A DNA stretch of 25,035 bases from an uncultured Eubacteriales bacterium (GCA_905210885.1 CAJLYO010000002.1:1-25035); one strand, 5' to 3'; positions 7,844 through 16,187 are shown, counted from the first letter of the stretch. Translations and numbers: made by a program. Notes: generated by a model from the sequence alone, not told the origin.

Positions 7844-8985
7844 AGGTCGGCAGGGCGGCTGCCTTTGCCGAACCGGTAAAGTATTGCGTCAACAATTCTT
7901 TCCGATGCTTTGCCGTCGCCGTAGGGGTTAACGGCATTAGCCATTTTATTGTATTCTTCCTTATCTGTAAGCAGAGTATGCGCCATGTTGTATATTACGT
8001 CCTCGTCAATTCCGGCGAGCTTAACTGTGCCGGCTTCTATTGCCTCCGGGCGTTCCGTTTCGTTTCTTAAAACAAGAACGGGTTTGCCAAGGGACGGCGC
8101 CTCCTCCTGAAGACCGCCGGAATCCGTCATAATCATATAGCTTCTGTGCATTGCGTTATGAAGCTCGTTTACGTCAACCGGGTCGATAAGCAAAACGCTT
8201 GGGTTATTGCCCAGTATTTCGTTTGCAACCTCGCGTACCGCCGGATTCAGGTGAACGGGGTACACAATCTGAACATCAGGAAAGTCGTTTGCAATACGCT
8301 TTAGAGCATTGCATATATTGCGCAGCGGCTGCCCAAGATTTTCACGCCTGTGGGCGGTAACAAGAATAACGCGTTTTCCCGAAAAATCTGCTTTTTCCAA
8401 GCCTTCGCCGAATTTAAAATCATCTCTTACCGTAGTTTTCATTGCATCGATTACGGTGTTTCCGGTGATGAAAATATCCTCTTCCGGGATATTTTCACGC
8501 AAAAGGTTTTGTTTGTTTGACTTTGTGGGTGCAAAATGCATTTCCGCAATTCTGCCTGTTAAGTTTCTGTTCATCTCCTCCGGGAAGGGAGAGTATTTAT
8601 CAAATGTGCGGAGTCCCGCCTCAACGTGTCCTACCGGAACCTGGTTGTAAAACGCCGCAAGAGCGCCCACAAAAGATGTGGTCGTATCGCCGTGAACCAA
8701 AACTATGTCGGGCTTTGCTTCTTTAATTACATTGTCAAGACCCTCAAGAGCGCCTGTTGTTATTGTGGTTAGGGTCTGGCGCTGTTTCATTATGTTAAGG
8801 TCGTAGTCCGGCTTGATTTTAAAAATGTCAAGCACCTGGTCAAGCATCTGCCTGTGCTGAGCCGTAACGCACACAATGGACTGAATTTCGTCATGCCGCT
8901 CAAGCTCGTGAACCAGCGGCGCCATTTTTATAGCCTCCGGGCGCGTCCCGAAAACCGTCATTACTTTGATTTTACTCAACTTCAT
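7840..8985 (-). CDS. wecB: UDP-N-acetylglucosamine 2-epimerase (non-hydrolysing)
   Basis: 381 residues from the ATG at 8985 (MKLSKIKVMTVFGTRPEAIK). It interconverts UDP-GlcNAc and UDP-ManNAc in the cytoplasm. Family motifs are visible: GTRPEAIKMAPLV at the start, VHGDTTT, HVEAGLRT, TAHRRENLG, and near the end TDSGGLQEEAPSLGKPVLVLRNETERPEA. The frame stays open upstream to a TTG at 9030, but that start has no ribosome site and would lie 59 bases into the previous gene. The ATG has AAAGAGG just in front and overlaps that gene by 14 bases. Placed next to the WecA/TagO-type transferase, it likely supplies ManNAc for a wall-polymer linkage unit or capsule. Confidence 0.95.
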   Translation of the reverse strand: MKLSKIKVMTVFGTRPEAIKMAPLVHELERHDEIQSIVCVTAQHRQMLDQVLDIFKIKPDYDLNIMKQRQTLTTITTGALEGLDNVIKEAKPDIVLVHGDTTTSFVGALAAFYNQVPVGHVEAGLRTFDKYSPFPEEMNRNLTGRIAEMHFAPTKSNKQNLLRENIPEEDIFITGNTVIDAMKTTVRDDFKFGEGLEKADFSGKRVILVTAHRRENLGQPLRNICNALKRIANDFPDVQIVYPVHLNPAVREVANEILGNNPSVLLIDPVDVNELHNAMHRSYMIMTDSGGLQEEAPSLGKPVLVLRNETERPEAIEAGTVKLAGIDEDVIYNMAHTLLTDKEEYNKMANAVNPYGDGKASERIVDAILYRFGKGSRPADL

Positions 8986-10024
8986 CGCCTCTTTCTTTAT
9001 TGTGGATTGCAAGCACCTTAAGACCTGCAAGCATTAAAACCATAACTGCAAAAATAAATATAAAAGCACGTTCAAAACCGCTCAGTATAAGTACAACCGC
9101 GCTTAGTGACAAAAGTCCGCTTGCTATGCAGAGAATTGTTACGGACTGCCGCTGGTTAAAGCCCATGTCAATAAGTCTGTGATGAAGATGTCCGCGGTCG
9201 GGGTGCATGGGCGACTGACCCTTCAAAAGACGTCTTATAATTGCAAATGACGTGTCAAAAATGGGCAGCGCCAAAATCAGAAACGGCACGCATATTGAAA
9301 TTGCCGCATAGCCTTTAAAAAGACCCATAACGCTTATGCTTCCGAAAACAAAGCCCAAAAACGTGGAACCGGCGTCGCCCATGAATATTGAAGCCGGGTA
9401 CTTGTTGTAGGGCAGAAAACCGAAGCACGAGCCCGCTATCGCGGCAGCAACTATGGCAAGGTTTGTTTCTCCCGTTAAAATTGCAACGGAGAAAAGGGAT
9501 ATTGCCGAAATTGCCGAAACTCCCACGGAAAGACCATCCAGTCCGTCAATTAAGTTAAAGGCGTTTGTAACGCCCACTATCCAGAAAACCGTAAGAGGTA
9601 CAGCCCACATTCCAAGTGAAATGTACTGACCGCTTACAAAAGGATTTGTAACATATTCTATCTTAACGCCGTGAAGCACAACCAAAAGCGCCGCAAGTAT
9701 CTGAATTAAAAATTTAAACAGCGCCGATAAATCAAGAATATCGTCCAAAACGCCGAGAGATACTATTATAACCGCTCCCAAAAGCACACCCATAAGCTGG
9801 CTGTCCACATTGCAAAAGCACAGTATGGATATAAGCGCACCGTAGAATATGGCAACGCCGCCTATTGTGGGAATGGGGCGCTTGTGCATGCGCCGTTCGT
9901 CTTTCGGAATATCAATCGCGCCTATTTTAAAGGACAGCGTTTTTACAATAGGTGTCGCCGCGTAGGCAATGGCAAAAGCAACCGCAATGGCAAACACCAG
10001 TCTAAGACCAATGTCAAGTATCAT
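8972..10024 (-). CDS. Undecaprenyl-phosphate GlcNAc-1-phosphate transferase (WecA/TagO family)
   Basis: 350 residues with about ten or eleven membrane helices. It moves a sugar phosphate, probably GlcNAc-1-P, from its UDP carrier to undecaprenyl phosphate at the inner membrane face, the first step of many wall polymers. Visible motifs are LDDILDL (the Asp pair that binds Mg), NAFNLIDGLDGLS, FMGDAGSTFLGF and HPDRGHLHHRLID. The HLHHRL form separates the WecA/TagO group from MraY, whose motif differs. The start at 10024 has AAAGGA upstream. It lies 18 bases after trpS and overlaps wecB. The closest functional name is tagO, but the acceptor polymer is not known here. Confidence 0.93.
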   Translation of the reverse strand: MILDIGLRLVFAIAVAFAIAYAATPIVKTLSFKIGAIDIPKDERRMHKRPIPTIGGVAIFYGALISILCFCNVDSQLMGVLLGAVIIVSLGVLDDILDLSALFKFLIQILAALLVVLHGVKIEYVTNPFVSGQYISLGMWAVPLTVFWIVGVTNAFNLIDGLDGLSVGVSAISAISLFSVAILTGETNLAIVAAAIAGSCFGFLPYNKYPASIFMGDAGSTFLGFVFGSISVMGLFKGYAAISICVPFLILALPIFDTSFAIIRRLLKGQSPMHPDRGHLHHRLIDMGFNQRQSVTILCIASGLLSLSAVVLILSGFERAFIFIFAVMVLMLAGLKVLAIHNKERGDEVE

Positions 10025-10042
10025 AGTTTTTTTAATCCTTTC

Positions 10043-11038
10043 TTATCTTTCGGTAAAGCCGACTTTCTTATATACTTTTCTTAGGGTTTTGTATGCGGTG
10101 TGAGCCGCCTTTTCGGCGCCTGCACGGTATATCTTTTGCAGATATTCCTTGTCGGTTGAAAGCTGTCTGAATTTTTCCTGTAATGGTGCAAGACTGTCCG
10201 CCGTAACCTCCGCAACGGCTGTTTTAAATTCGCCGTAGCCCTTGCCCTCAAATTCACGCTGTGCCTCGTCCATGGTTTTACCTGTCAAAACGCAGTAAAT
10301 GGTAAGAAGGTTGTTTATGCCGTCCTTGCCCTCGCGGTATACTATTTCGCCTTCGCTGTCGGTCACCGCGCGTTTGAATTTGCGCATAATTGTGTCTTTA
10401 TCGTCCAAAATTGCGATATAGCCGTTGGGGTTGGGGTCTGATTTGCTCATTTTTGACGTCGGGTCCGCAAGACTCATAACCTTTGCGCCCATTTTACCCA
10501 CATATGCCTCCGGTATTTTAAACACATCGCCGTAAATTCCGTTAAATCTTCCGGCGATATCTCTTGTTATTTCAAGGTGCTGCAGCTGGTCCTTGCCCAC
10601 CGGCACAAGGTCTGCCTGATAAAGCAGAATATCTGCCGCCATTAAAACGGGGTATGTGAAAAGTCCGCTGTTTATATTATCCGCATGCTTTGCCGCTTTA
10701 TCCTTAAACTGGGTCATTCTCTGAAGCTCTCCCATGTAGGTGTAGCAGTTTAAAATCCACGAAAGCTCCGCATGGGCACTTACATGGCTCTGGAAAAACA
10801 GCGTGCTTTTTTCCGGGTCGATGCCGCTTGCAAGATAAATCGTAAAAATTTCCATTGCTCTTTTGCGGAATTCCGCCGGGTTCTGGCGCACAGTTATGGA
10901 GTGCAGGTCGGCTACACAGTAGTAGCAGTCGTAGTCGTCCTGGAGCGTTCCCCAGTTTTTCAAAGCGCCGATATAGTTGCCCAATGTCAAAAATCCGCTT
11001 GACTGTATTCCGCTTAAAATTCGTTTCTTATCTTCCAT
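10043..11038 (-). CDS. trpS: Tryptophanyl-tRNA synthetase
   Basis: 331 residues, normal for bacterial TrpRS. It charges tRNA-Trp with tryptophan. The class I HIGH-type motif appears as LGNYIG (about residues 19-24), and the KMSKS loop is exact at 196-200 (TSKMSKSDPN). The tryptophan-pocket region DLHSITVRQNP is also present. The ATG overlaps the aminotransferase gene by 11 bases, with AAAGGTG in front. No T-box leader can be present because its 5' end is inside the preceding gene, so any tryptophan-dependent control would have to act at the upstream promoter. Confidence 0.97.
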   Translation of the reverse strand: MEDKKRILSGIQSSGFLTLGNYIGALKNWGTLQDDYDCYYCVADLHSITVRQNPAEFRKRAMEIFTIYLASGIDPEKSTLFFQSHVSAHAELSWILNCYTYMGELQRMTQFKDKAAKHADNINSGLFTYPVLMAADILLYQADLVPVGKDQLQHLEITRDIAGRFNGIYGDVFKIPEAYVGKMGAKVMSLADPTSKMSKSDPNPNGYIAILDDKDTIMRKFKRAVTDSEGEIVYREGKDGINNLLTIYCVLTGKTMDEAQREFEGKGYGEFKTAVAEVTADSLAPLQEKFRQLSTDKEYLQKIYRAGAEKAAHTAYKTLRKVYKKVGFTER

Positions 11039-12212
11039 TATAAAGCACCTTTCCGAGAATTTCTATACCCTCTTTAATCTGTTCGTCCGACGCCATGGAG
11101 TAATTAAGACGGAATGCGGACGTTACTTCGTTCGGGTCTGTCAGCGCGCTTGCACCGGGAACTATGGCAACATTGTTTTCAAGAGCGATTTTGTTTAAAT
11201 CCGCGCTGTTGCTTCCGTCACATGGGTCACACCACAAAAACAGACCGCCCTCCGGAGAGGTTGATTTTACGTTTTTCGGGAAATACTTTTCTATACATTC
11301 TTTCATTAATGCGCATTTTTTGCCGATTGACTCGCAGCTTGCTTTAATATGCTCGTCCAAATCATAGCGCTTTATGTATTCGCTTATCATCATCTGTGAA
11401 ATAACGTTTGTGTGCACGTCGCTTACCTGCTTGCATACAACGCATTTTTCGATAAGCTCGGAATCTGCGCATAAAAATCCTACGCGAAGTCCCGGGGCAA
11501 TTATCTTTGAAAACGAACCGGCATATATTACAATGTTGTCTGTATCCATTGACTTAACCGTAGGTACCGGGGTTCCGGCAAAGCGAAGTTCGCCGTAGGG
11601 ATTATCTTCTATAATAAATACGCCGTGCTTTTTGGCAACCTCCAAAAGCTGTTTTCTCTTTTCAAGTGACATGGTACGTCCCGACGGGTTCTGGAATGTG
11701 GGAATAGTGTAAATAAGCTTGATATTTTTGTGTTCGCTTAAGGTTTCGTCAAGCTTGTCGATGTTCATTCCGTCCTCGTCCATGGGAACGCCGTACAGCT
11801 TTGCATTGTATGAGCGGAAGCAGTTGAGTGCGCCGACAAACGACGGGATTTCGCATGCAACGCCGTCACCTTCGTTTAAAAGAGCTTTTGAAACTAGCTC
11901 AATGCCCTGCTGACCACCGGAAACCACAATAACGCTGTCTTTGTCGTTTCCCACGCCCTGGGATTTAAGGCGTTCTTTAATCTGCTCAATCAAAGGAGCG
12001 TAACCCTCGGTTATACCGTACTGCAAGGCGGTAGGTCCCTGGTTTAAGAATATATCCCTTGAAATTTCCGCAAGCTCGCGGTTGGGATAAAGGTCGGGAG
12101 AAGGCATGCCGCCGGCAAAGGAAATCATTCCGGGGCGTGCAATCGCTTTAAATGCCGCTCTTATTGCAGAGCCGTGCAGGTCTTTTGTTCTATCGGAAAA
12201 TTCAATACTCAT
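11028..12212 (-). CDS. PLP-dependent class I/II aminotransferase
   Basis: 394 residues, fold type I. The PLP lysine is Lys236 in AGSFSKIIAPGLRVGF, Asp203 is in IEDNPYGELRF, and Asn175 is in PTFQNPSGRT. The N-terminal ISFAGGMPSPDLYP and QYGITEGYAPL stretches match the LysN/2-aminoadipate and aromatic aminotransferase group that resembles the catalytic half of MocR regulators. There is no DNA-binding domain here. The substrate cannot be set from sequence; the adjacent trpS invites, but does not prove, an aromatic role. It is the first gene of the leftward run, with AAAGGA upstream and a good promoter at 12258-12286. Confidence 0.9.
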   Translation of the reverse strand: MSIEFSDRTKDLHGSAIRAAFKAIARPGMISFAGGMPSPDLYPNRELAEISRDIFLNQGPTALQYGITEGYAPLIEQIKERLKSQGVGNDKDSVIVVSGGQQGIELVSKALLNEGDGVACEIPSFVGALNCFRSYNAKLYGVPMDEDGMNIDKLDETLSEHKNIKLIYTIPTFQNPSGRTMSLEKRKQLLEVAKKHGVFIIEDNPYGELRFAGTPVPTVKSMDTDNIVIYAGSFSKIIAPGLRVGFLCADSELIEKCVVCKQVSDVHTNVISQMMISEYIKRYDLDEHIKASCESIGKKCALMKECIEKYFPKNVKSTSPEGGLFLWCDPCDGSNSADLNKIALENNVAIVPGASALTDPNEVTSAFRLNYSMASDEQIKEGIEILGKVLYNGR

Positions 12213-12257
12213 TTCAATTTCTGTCCTTTCTGAAATTACAACTTTCTACAATAAATC

Positions 12258-12286
12258 ATTTTAACATATTATTCAATACTTGACAA
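12258..12286 (-). promoter_or_regulatory. Promoter of the leftward run (aminotransferase, trpS, wall genes, atp)
   Basis: On the minus strand TTGTCA (12281-12286) and TAAAAT (12258-12263) are separated by exactly 17 bases, close to the sigma-A consensus. The start point would be near 12251, giving a leader of about 40 bases before the ATG at 12212. Its -35 bases are shared with the promoter facing the other way. Confidence 0.75.
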
Positions 12287-12308
12287 GAACAAATTAAAAA
12301 TATATTAT
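12280..12308 (+). promoter_or_regulatory. Promoter of gltX operon
   Basis: TTGACA (12280-12285), 17 bases, then TATTAT (12303-12308): a near-consensus sigma-A promoter in an AT-rich spacer. Transcription would begin near 12315, leaving about 43 bases before gltX, too short for a T-box leader. Confidence 0.8.
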
Positions 12309-12357
12309 ATATATGTGTAAAATTTTTATTAACTGTATAATTTGAGGAGGATTTGCA

Positions 12358-13803
12358 ATGTCAAAGGCAAGGACACGTTTTGCTCCCAGCCCTACGGGAT
12401 ATATGCACATAGGCAATCTGCGCACCGCACTTTACGCTTATCTGCTTACAAAATCCATGGGAGGAGATTTTATATTAAGAATCGAGGATACCGACCAGGA
12501 ACGCTATGTTGAAGGCGCAACGGATGTTATTTACAATACGCTTAAGGAAACCGGTCTTATCTGGGACGAAGGCCCCGATATCGGCGGAAACTACGGTCCG
12601 TACATTCAAAGCGAAAGAAAACATCTTTATAAGGAGTATGCCGAAAAGCTGGTTGAAAGCGGACATGCTTACTACTGCTTCTGCGATAAGGAGCGTCTTG
12701 AAAGAGTGCGCCATGAATGTGAAGTGCAAAAGCTGCCGCCGAAGTACGATAAGCACTGCATGTCTCTTACGAAAGAGGAAATCAAGGCAAAGCTTGACGC
12801 CGGCGTGCCTTACGTTATCAGACAAAACATGCCCGTTTCCGGCACAACGTCCTTTGACGATGCCGTTTTCGGCAGAATAACCGTTGAAAACAGCACTTTG
12901 GACGACCAGATTCTGCTTAAGTCGGACGGAATGCCCACATATAATTTTGCAAATGTTATAGACGACCATTTAATGGGCATAACCCACGTTATCCGCGGAA
13001 ACGAGTATCTGTCCTCCACACCGAAGTACAATCTTTTGTATGAGGCGTTCGGCTGGGAAATACCGCAGTACATTCACTGCTCGCCGGTAATGCGTGACCA
13101 TACTCACAAGCTTTCAAAGCGTGACGGTGACGCATCTTACGAGGATTTTATAAAGAAGGGCTATCTTAAAGAGGCTATTATAAATTATATTGCCCTTTTG
13201 GGCTGGAGTCCCCAGGGCGACAGGGAAAAGTATACCCTGTCAGAGCTTGCCGAGGTTTTCTCGGTTGAAGGAATAAGCAAATCTCCGGCGATTTTTGACG
13301 AAAACAAGCTTGCATGGCTAAACGGCGAATATATAAGGGATCTTACGCCGGAGCAGTTCCATGAAAAGGCAAAACCCTATTACGAAGGCATTATTACAAA
13401 GCCGGAAATTGATACGAAAAAAATCAGTGCGCTTTTGCAGAAAAGAACGGAAAAACTTTCGGATATTCCGGAGCAGATTGACTTTTTTGAAAAACTTCCC
13501 GAGTATGACAACGCTTTGTTTGTTCATAAAAAAATGAAAACAAACGAGGAAAATTCAAAAACTGCTTTGCTTGCCGTAAAGGAGCTTTTTGAAAATCAGA
13601 CCGACTGGAGTTTTGACGCTCTTCATGACGCGGCAATGGGTCTTGTGGAAAAACTGGGCGTTAAAAACGGACAGCTTTTATACCCCCTGCGCGTGGCTTT
13701 GTCGGGCAAGGCATTCACTCCCGGCGGCGGCATAGAACTTGCGGAAATTTTGGGCAGGGACGAGTCGTTAAAGCGAATCGATATCGCAATAAATAAGCTA
13801 TGA
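12358..13803 (+). CDS. gltX: Glutamyl-tRNA synthetase
   Basis: 481 residues. It charges tRNA-Glu; in Clostridia the enzyme may also charge tRNA-Gln for the amidotransferase route, which the sequence alone does not decide. The class I HIGH motif is at about residues 9-20 (APSPTGYMHIGNLRTAL) and the KMSKS equivalent is KLSKRDGD (251-258). A Cys-x-Cys at 107/109 with Cys134 recalls the zinc site of some bacterial GluRS, although the fourth ligand is not obvious. GAGGAGG stands in front of the ATG. The stop overlaps the next gene by four bases. Confidence 0.97.
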   Translation: MSKARTRFAPSPTGYMHIGNLRTALYAYLLTKSMGGDFILRIEDTDQERYVEGATDVIYNTLKETGLIWDEGPDIGGNYGPYIQSERKHLYKEYAEKLVESGHAYYCFCDKERLERVRHECEVQKLPPKYDKHCMSLTKEEIKAKLDAGVPYVIRQNMPVSGTTSFDDAVFGRITVENSTLDDQILLKSDGMPTYNFANVIDDHLMGITHVIRGNEYLSSTPKYNLLYEAFGWEIPQYIHCSPVMRDHTHKLSKRDGDASYEDFIKKGYLKEAIINYIALLGWSPQGDREKYTLSELAEVFSVEGISKSPAIFDENKLAWLNGEYIRDLTPEQFHEKAKPYYEGIITKPEIDTKKISALLQKRTEKLSDIPEQIDFFEKLPEYDNALFVHKKMKTNEENSKTALLAVKELFENQTDWSFDALHDAAMGLVEKLGVKNGQLLYPLRVALSGKAFTPGGGIELAEILGRDESLKRIDIAINKL

Positions 13804-14681
13804 ACAGAATAATTATAGATACCGACCCCGGAACGGACGACGCTGTTGCGCTTCTTGCGGCAGCAGCATTGGGTCTGCCGGTTGATACGGTTATTTCAAC
13901 TTACGGTAATGTCTGCCACAGCAAAACCCACAGAAATCTTGTTAATTTAAACGGATATCTTAAGCTTTGCGAAAATATAATATACGGTGCCGATGCTCCT
14001 TTGGACGGCACGGGTTTTACCGCCGAGAAGGCTCACGGCGCAGACGGCGTGGGCGGTGTTGTGCTGCCGGAATTTGCCGATACTTCGCGCCGCGGCGACT
14101 TTGCGGTAAAGCTGTCGGACCGCATATTAAAGCTTGGCACGGCGGATTATATATCCCTCGGTCCGCTTACAAATCTTGCGGTTGTGCTCAAGCGTTTTCC
14201 CGAATGTAAGCAGCATATAAAAAGTCTTACCGTAATGGGCGGCGGCTTTAATGTAAGCAACATTCCCCATAACGCGGAGTTTAATATAGGCTGTGACCCG
14301 ACAGCGGCAAAATATGTGCTGGAAAGCGGACTTGATATAACTCTTGTTCCGCTGGACGTAACACATAAAATTTGCCTTTCTGCCGGTGAGATAGCCTATA
14401 TAACGGATAACGCTGATAACCCTCTTGCGGAAATTATGAGGTATAATTATAAAGCGGCGGTTGCAAAAAACGACGGCGGCGCACTCATTCATGACGCAAC
14501 CGCGGTTATTGCTTACGCGTACCCGGAGGTGTTTTCCGGCAAAACCGCGGAGGTTAAAATCGATAAATACGGCGCTCTTTCCTTTGGGGGCGAGGGCAAT
14601 ATAAAAGTAATTCTTGACGCAGACAGACAGTTTGTCATAAATAAGTTAAAAAACAGCTATGATATGCTTAAGACGGAGTGA
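13800..14681 (+). CDS. Inosine/uridine-preferring nucleoside hydrolase family protein
   Basis: 293 residues. Members cut the N-glycosidic bond of nucleosides to free base and ribose. The calcium-binding N-terminal motif IDTDPGTDDAVALL (residues 6-19), HGADGVGG (79-86), the NAEFNIGCDPTAA stretch (158-170) and the late Asp232 in LIHDATAV all match the family. The nucleoside preference is not decidable. The ATG overlaps the gltX stop by four bases (ATGA), so expression is probably coupled to gltX, an unusual pairing of salvage with tRNA charging. Confidence 0.92.
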   Translation: MNRIIIDTDPGTDDAVALLAAAALGLPVDTVISTYGNVCHSKTHRNLVNLNGYLKLCENIIYGADAPLDGTGFTAEKAHGADGVGGVVLPEFADTSRRGDFAVKLSDRILKLGTADYISLGPLTNLAVVLKRFPECKQHIKSLTVMGGGFNVSNIPHNAEFNIGCDPTAAKYVLESGLDITLVPLDVTHKICLSAGEIAYITDNADNPLAEIMRYNYKAAVAKNDGGALIHDATAVIAYAYPEVFSGKTAEVKIDKYGALSFGGEGNIKVILDADRQFVINKLKNSYDMLKTE

Positions 14682-14687
14682 CGGCGA

Positions 14688-15608
14688 ATGAATATTTCTC
14701 AGTTAAAATATGCGGTGGAAATCGAAAAGGCAGGCTCGATAACTCAGGCGGCGGAAAACCTGTTTATGGGTCAGCCGAATCTGAGCAAGGCTATAAAGGA
14801 GCTTGAAACGGAGCTTGGCATAACAATCTTTAAACGCACCTCCACAGGCGTTGCCGTAACGTCTGTCGGGCGCGAATTTTTGCTTTATGCAAAAAGTATA
14901 CTGTCTAAAATTAATGAGATTGAGGAAATCTATATTAAAAAAAGCAAAAATGCAGCCGCGTTCAGCCTGTGCGCCGCTCAGGCGGACTATGTGTACCAAG
15001 CGTTTTTAAGGCTTGCACGCAATATCGAAAGCGATGAAATGGATATAAAATTCAAGGAAACCGATTCCGTTACAGCCGCAAAGGCTGTTGCGGACGGTGA
15101 GTTTAATATGGGCATAATCCGCTGGGAGAAAAAGTATCGCTCTAATTTCTTAAGCTATTTTGAGGATAAAAACTTAGGTTATGAGGAAATCTGGGACTTT
15201 GAGCGTTTGGCAGTCATGTCTGAGGATCACCCTCTTGCAAATTGCGAAAATCTGGATAAAGCTATGCTGTCTGATTATATTCAGGTTATGAGGGGCGACC
15301 TTTCCGTTCCGTTTATGTCCGTTGCGGAGTCCAGAATTGAGCGTACTGCCCAGTCCAAAAAGAAAATTTACATGTTTGAGCGCAGCAGCCGTTACAATCT
15401 GCTGTCCATGTCCAAAAACGCCTACACCCTGTCGCCGCCCGTTACCGAGGCAACTCTTAAAAAATACGGGCTTATTCAGCGCAAGGTTGCCGGCAGCCAT
15501 TCAAGCGATGTGTTTATTTACCGCAAAGATTACATTAAAAGCGATTTGGATTTGGAATATATAAGTTACCTTGAAAATATTATAGAAGGGCTGGGTGAAA
15601 AGCTGTGA
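14688..15608 (+). CDS. LysR-family transcriptional regulator
   Basis: 306 residues. The N-terminal winged helix-turn-helix is typical (MNISQLKYAVEIEKAGSITQAA, then NLSKAIKELETELGITIFKR and GVAVTSVGREFL, residues 1-65). A substrate-binding domain follows from about residue 90. The inducer is unknown. It begins six bases after the nucleoside hydrolase with GGAGTGACGG as ribosome site and overlaps ispF by four bases. LysR genes are usually divergent from their target; this one is inside a run of same-strand genes, so its target may be elsewhere or may be the nucleoside hydrolase next to it (inference). Confidence 0.93.
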   Translation: MNISQLKYAVEIEKAGSITQAAENLFMGQPNLSKAIKELETELGITIFKRTSTGVAVTSVGREFLLYAKSILSKINEIEEIYIKKSKNAAAFSLCAAQADYVYQAFLRLARNIESDEMDIKFKETDSVTAAKAVADGEFNMGIIRWEKKYRSNFLSYFEDKNLGYEEIWDFERLAVMSEDHPLANCENLDKAMLSDYIQVMRGDLSVPFMSVAESRIERTAQSKKKIYMFERSSRYNLLSMSKNAYTLSPPVTEATLKKYGLIQRKVAGSHSSDVFIYRKDYIKSDLDLEYISYLENIIEGLGEKL

Positions 15609-16078
15609 GAGTCGGAATCGGCTATGATGTTCACCGCCTTGAATACGGCAGAAAATTAATTCTCGGCGGCGTGGAAATACCTTATGAAAAGGGGCTTTTG
15701 GGTCATTCCGATGCCGACGTTTTGGTTCACGCTCTTATGGACGCGATGCTCGGCGCCGCTGCTTTGGGCGACATAGGCAGGCATTTCCCCGATACCGACG
15801 AAAAGTACCGCGGAATTTCAAGCATAAAGCTTCTCGAAAACGTTGCGGCGCTTATTGCCCAGAAGGGATACTGCCTTGCAAATGCCGATTGTGTGGTGGT
15901 TGCACAGGCACCCAAACTTGCACCGTATATAGAGAAAATGCGCGAAAATATCGCTGTCGCAGCCGGCGTCGATACAGATTGCATAAGCGTTAAGGCTACC
16001 ACGACCGAACGGCTTGGTTTTGAGGGCAGAGGCGAAGGAATTTCAGCTCAAAGTGTGATTTCCTTAGAAAAACTTTAA
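15605..16078 (+). CDS. ispF: 2-C-methyl-D-erythritol 2,4-cyclodiphosphate synthase
   Basis: 157 residues, normal length. It makes the cyclic diphosphate of the MEP isoprenoid route, which feeds, among others, the undecaprenyl carrier used by wall synthesis. Metal ligands Asp8, His10 and His42 are in place (GYDVH and DADVLVHALMD), and the family end signature TTERLGFEGRGEGI is intact. The start is GTG, overlapping the LysR stop (GTGA). ispD is not in the window, although ispD-ispF-gltX order is known in Bacillus. No ribosome site is needed if translation is coupled. Confidence 0.97.
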   Translation: MRVGIGYDVHRLEYGRKLILGGVEIPYEKGLLGHSDADVLVHALMDAMLGAAALGDIGRHFPDTDEKYRGISSIKLLENVAALIAQKGYCLANADCVVVAQAPKLAPYIEKMRENIAVAAGVDTDCISVKATTTERLGFEGRGEGISAQSVISLEKL

Positions 16079-16107
16079 AAAACGGAGAAAAACGGAGAAA
16101 ATCGGAG
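16078..16107 (+). repeat. Three tandem copies of a 10-base unit after ispF
   Basis: The unit AAAAACGGAG occurs twice exactly and once with one change (AAAATCGGAG), starting at the last base of the ispF stop. No hairpin or T-run accompanies it, so it is not a terminator. Function unknown; it could be slippage. Confidence 0.8.
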
Positions 16108-16147
16108 CTAATTTGAAAATTTGGCTGTAATCGGACTATGACGGATA

Positions 16148-16176
16148 TTGCAAAATATACCATTCGTGAGTATTAT
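16148..16176 (+). promoter_or_regulatory. groESL promoter
   Basis: TTGCAA (16148-16153), 17 bases, TATTAT (16171-16176). The transcription start falls near 16183, so the CIRCE operator at 16188-16214 would lie at the very 5' end of the transcript. Confidence 0.75.
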
Positions 16177-16187
16177 ATAGTTAATGA

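Noticed and set aside
8986..9030. Longer wecB start (TTG at 9030)
   Set aside because: No ribosome site, 59-base overlap with the previous gene, and the added residues do not fit the family; ATG at 8985 preferred.
12213..12357. T-box riboswitch for gltX or the trpS run
   Set aside because: Both predicted leaders are only about 40 bases; no specifier stem, T-box sequence or terminator is present.
12475..12969. Minus-strand open frame inside gltX
   Set aside because: Low-complexity, no motif, fully within a conserved gene; a shadow frame.
16106..16126. Hairpin AGCTAA / TTGGCT as an ispF terminator
   Set aside because: Six weak pairs, a loop of nine bases and no T-run afterwards.
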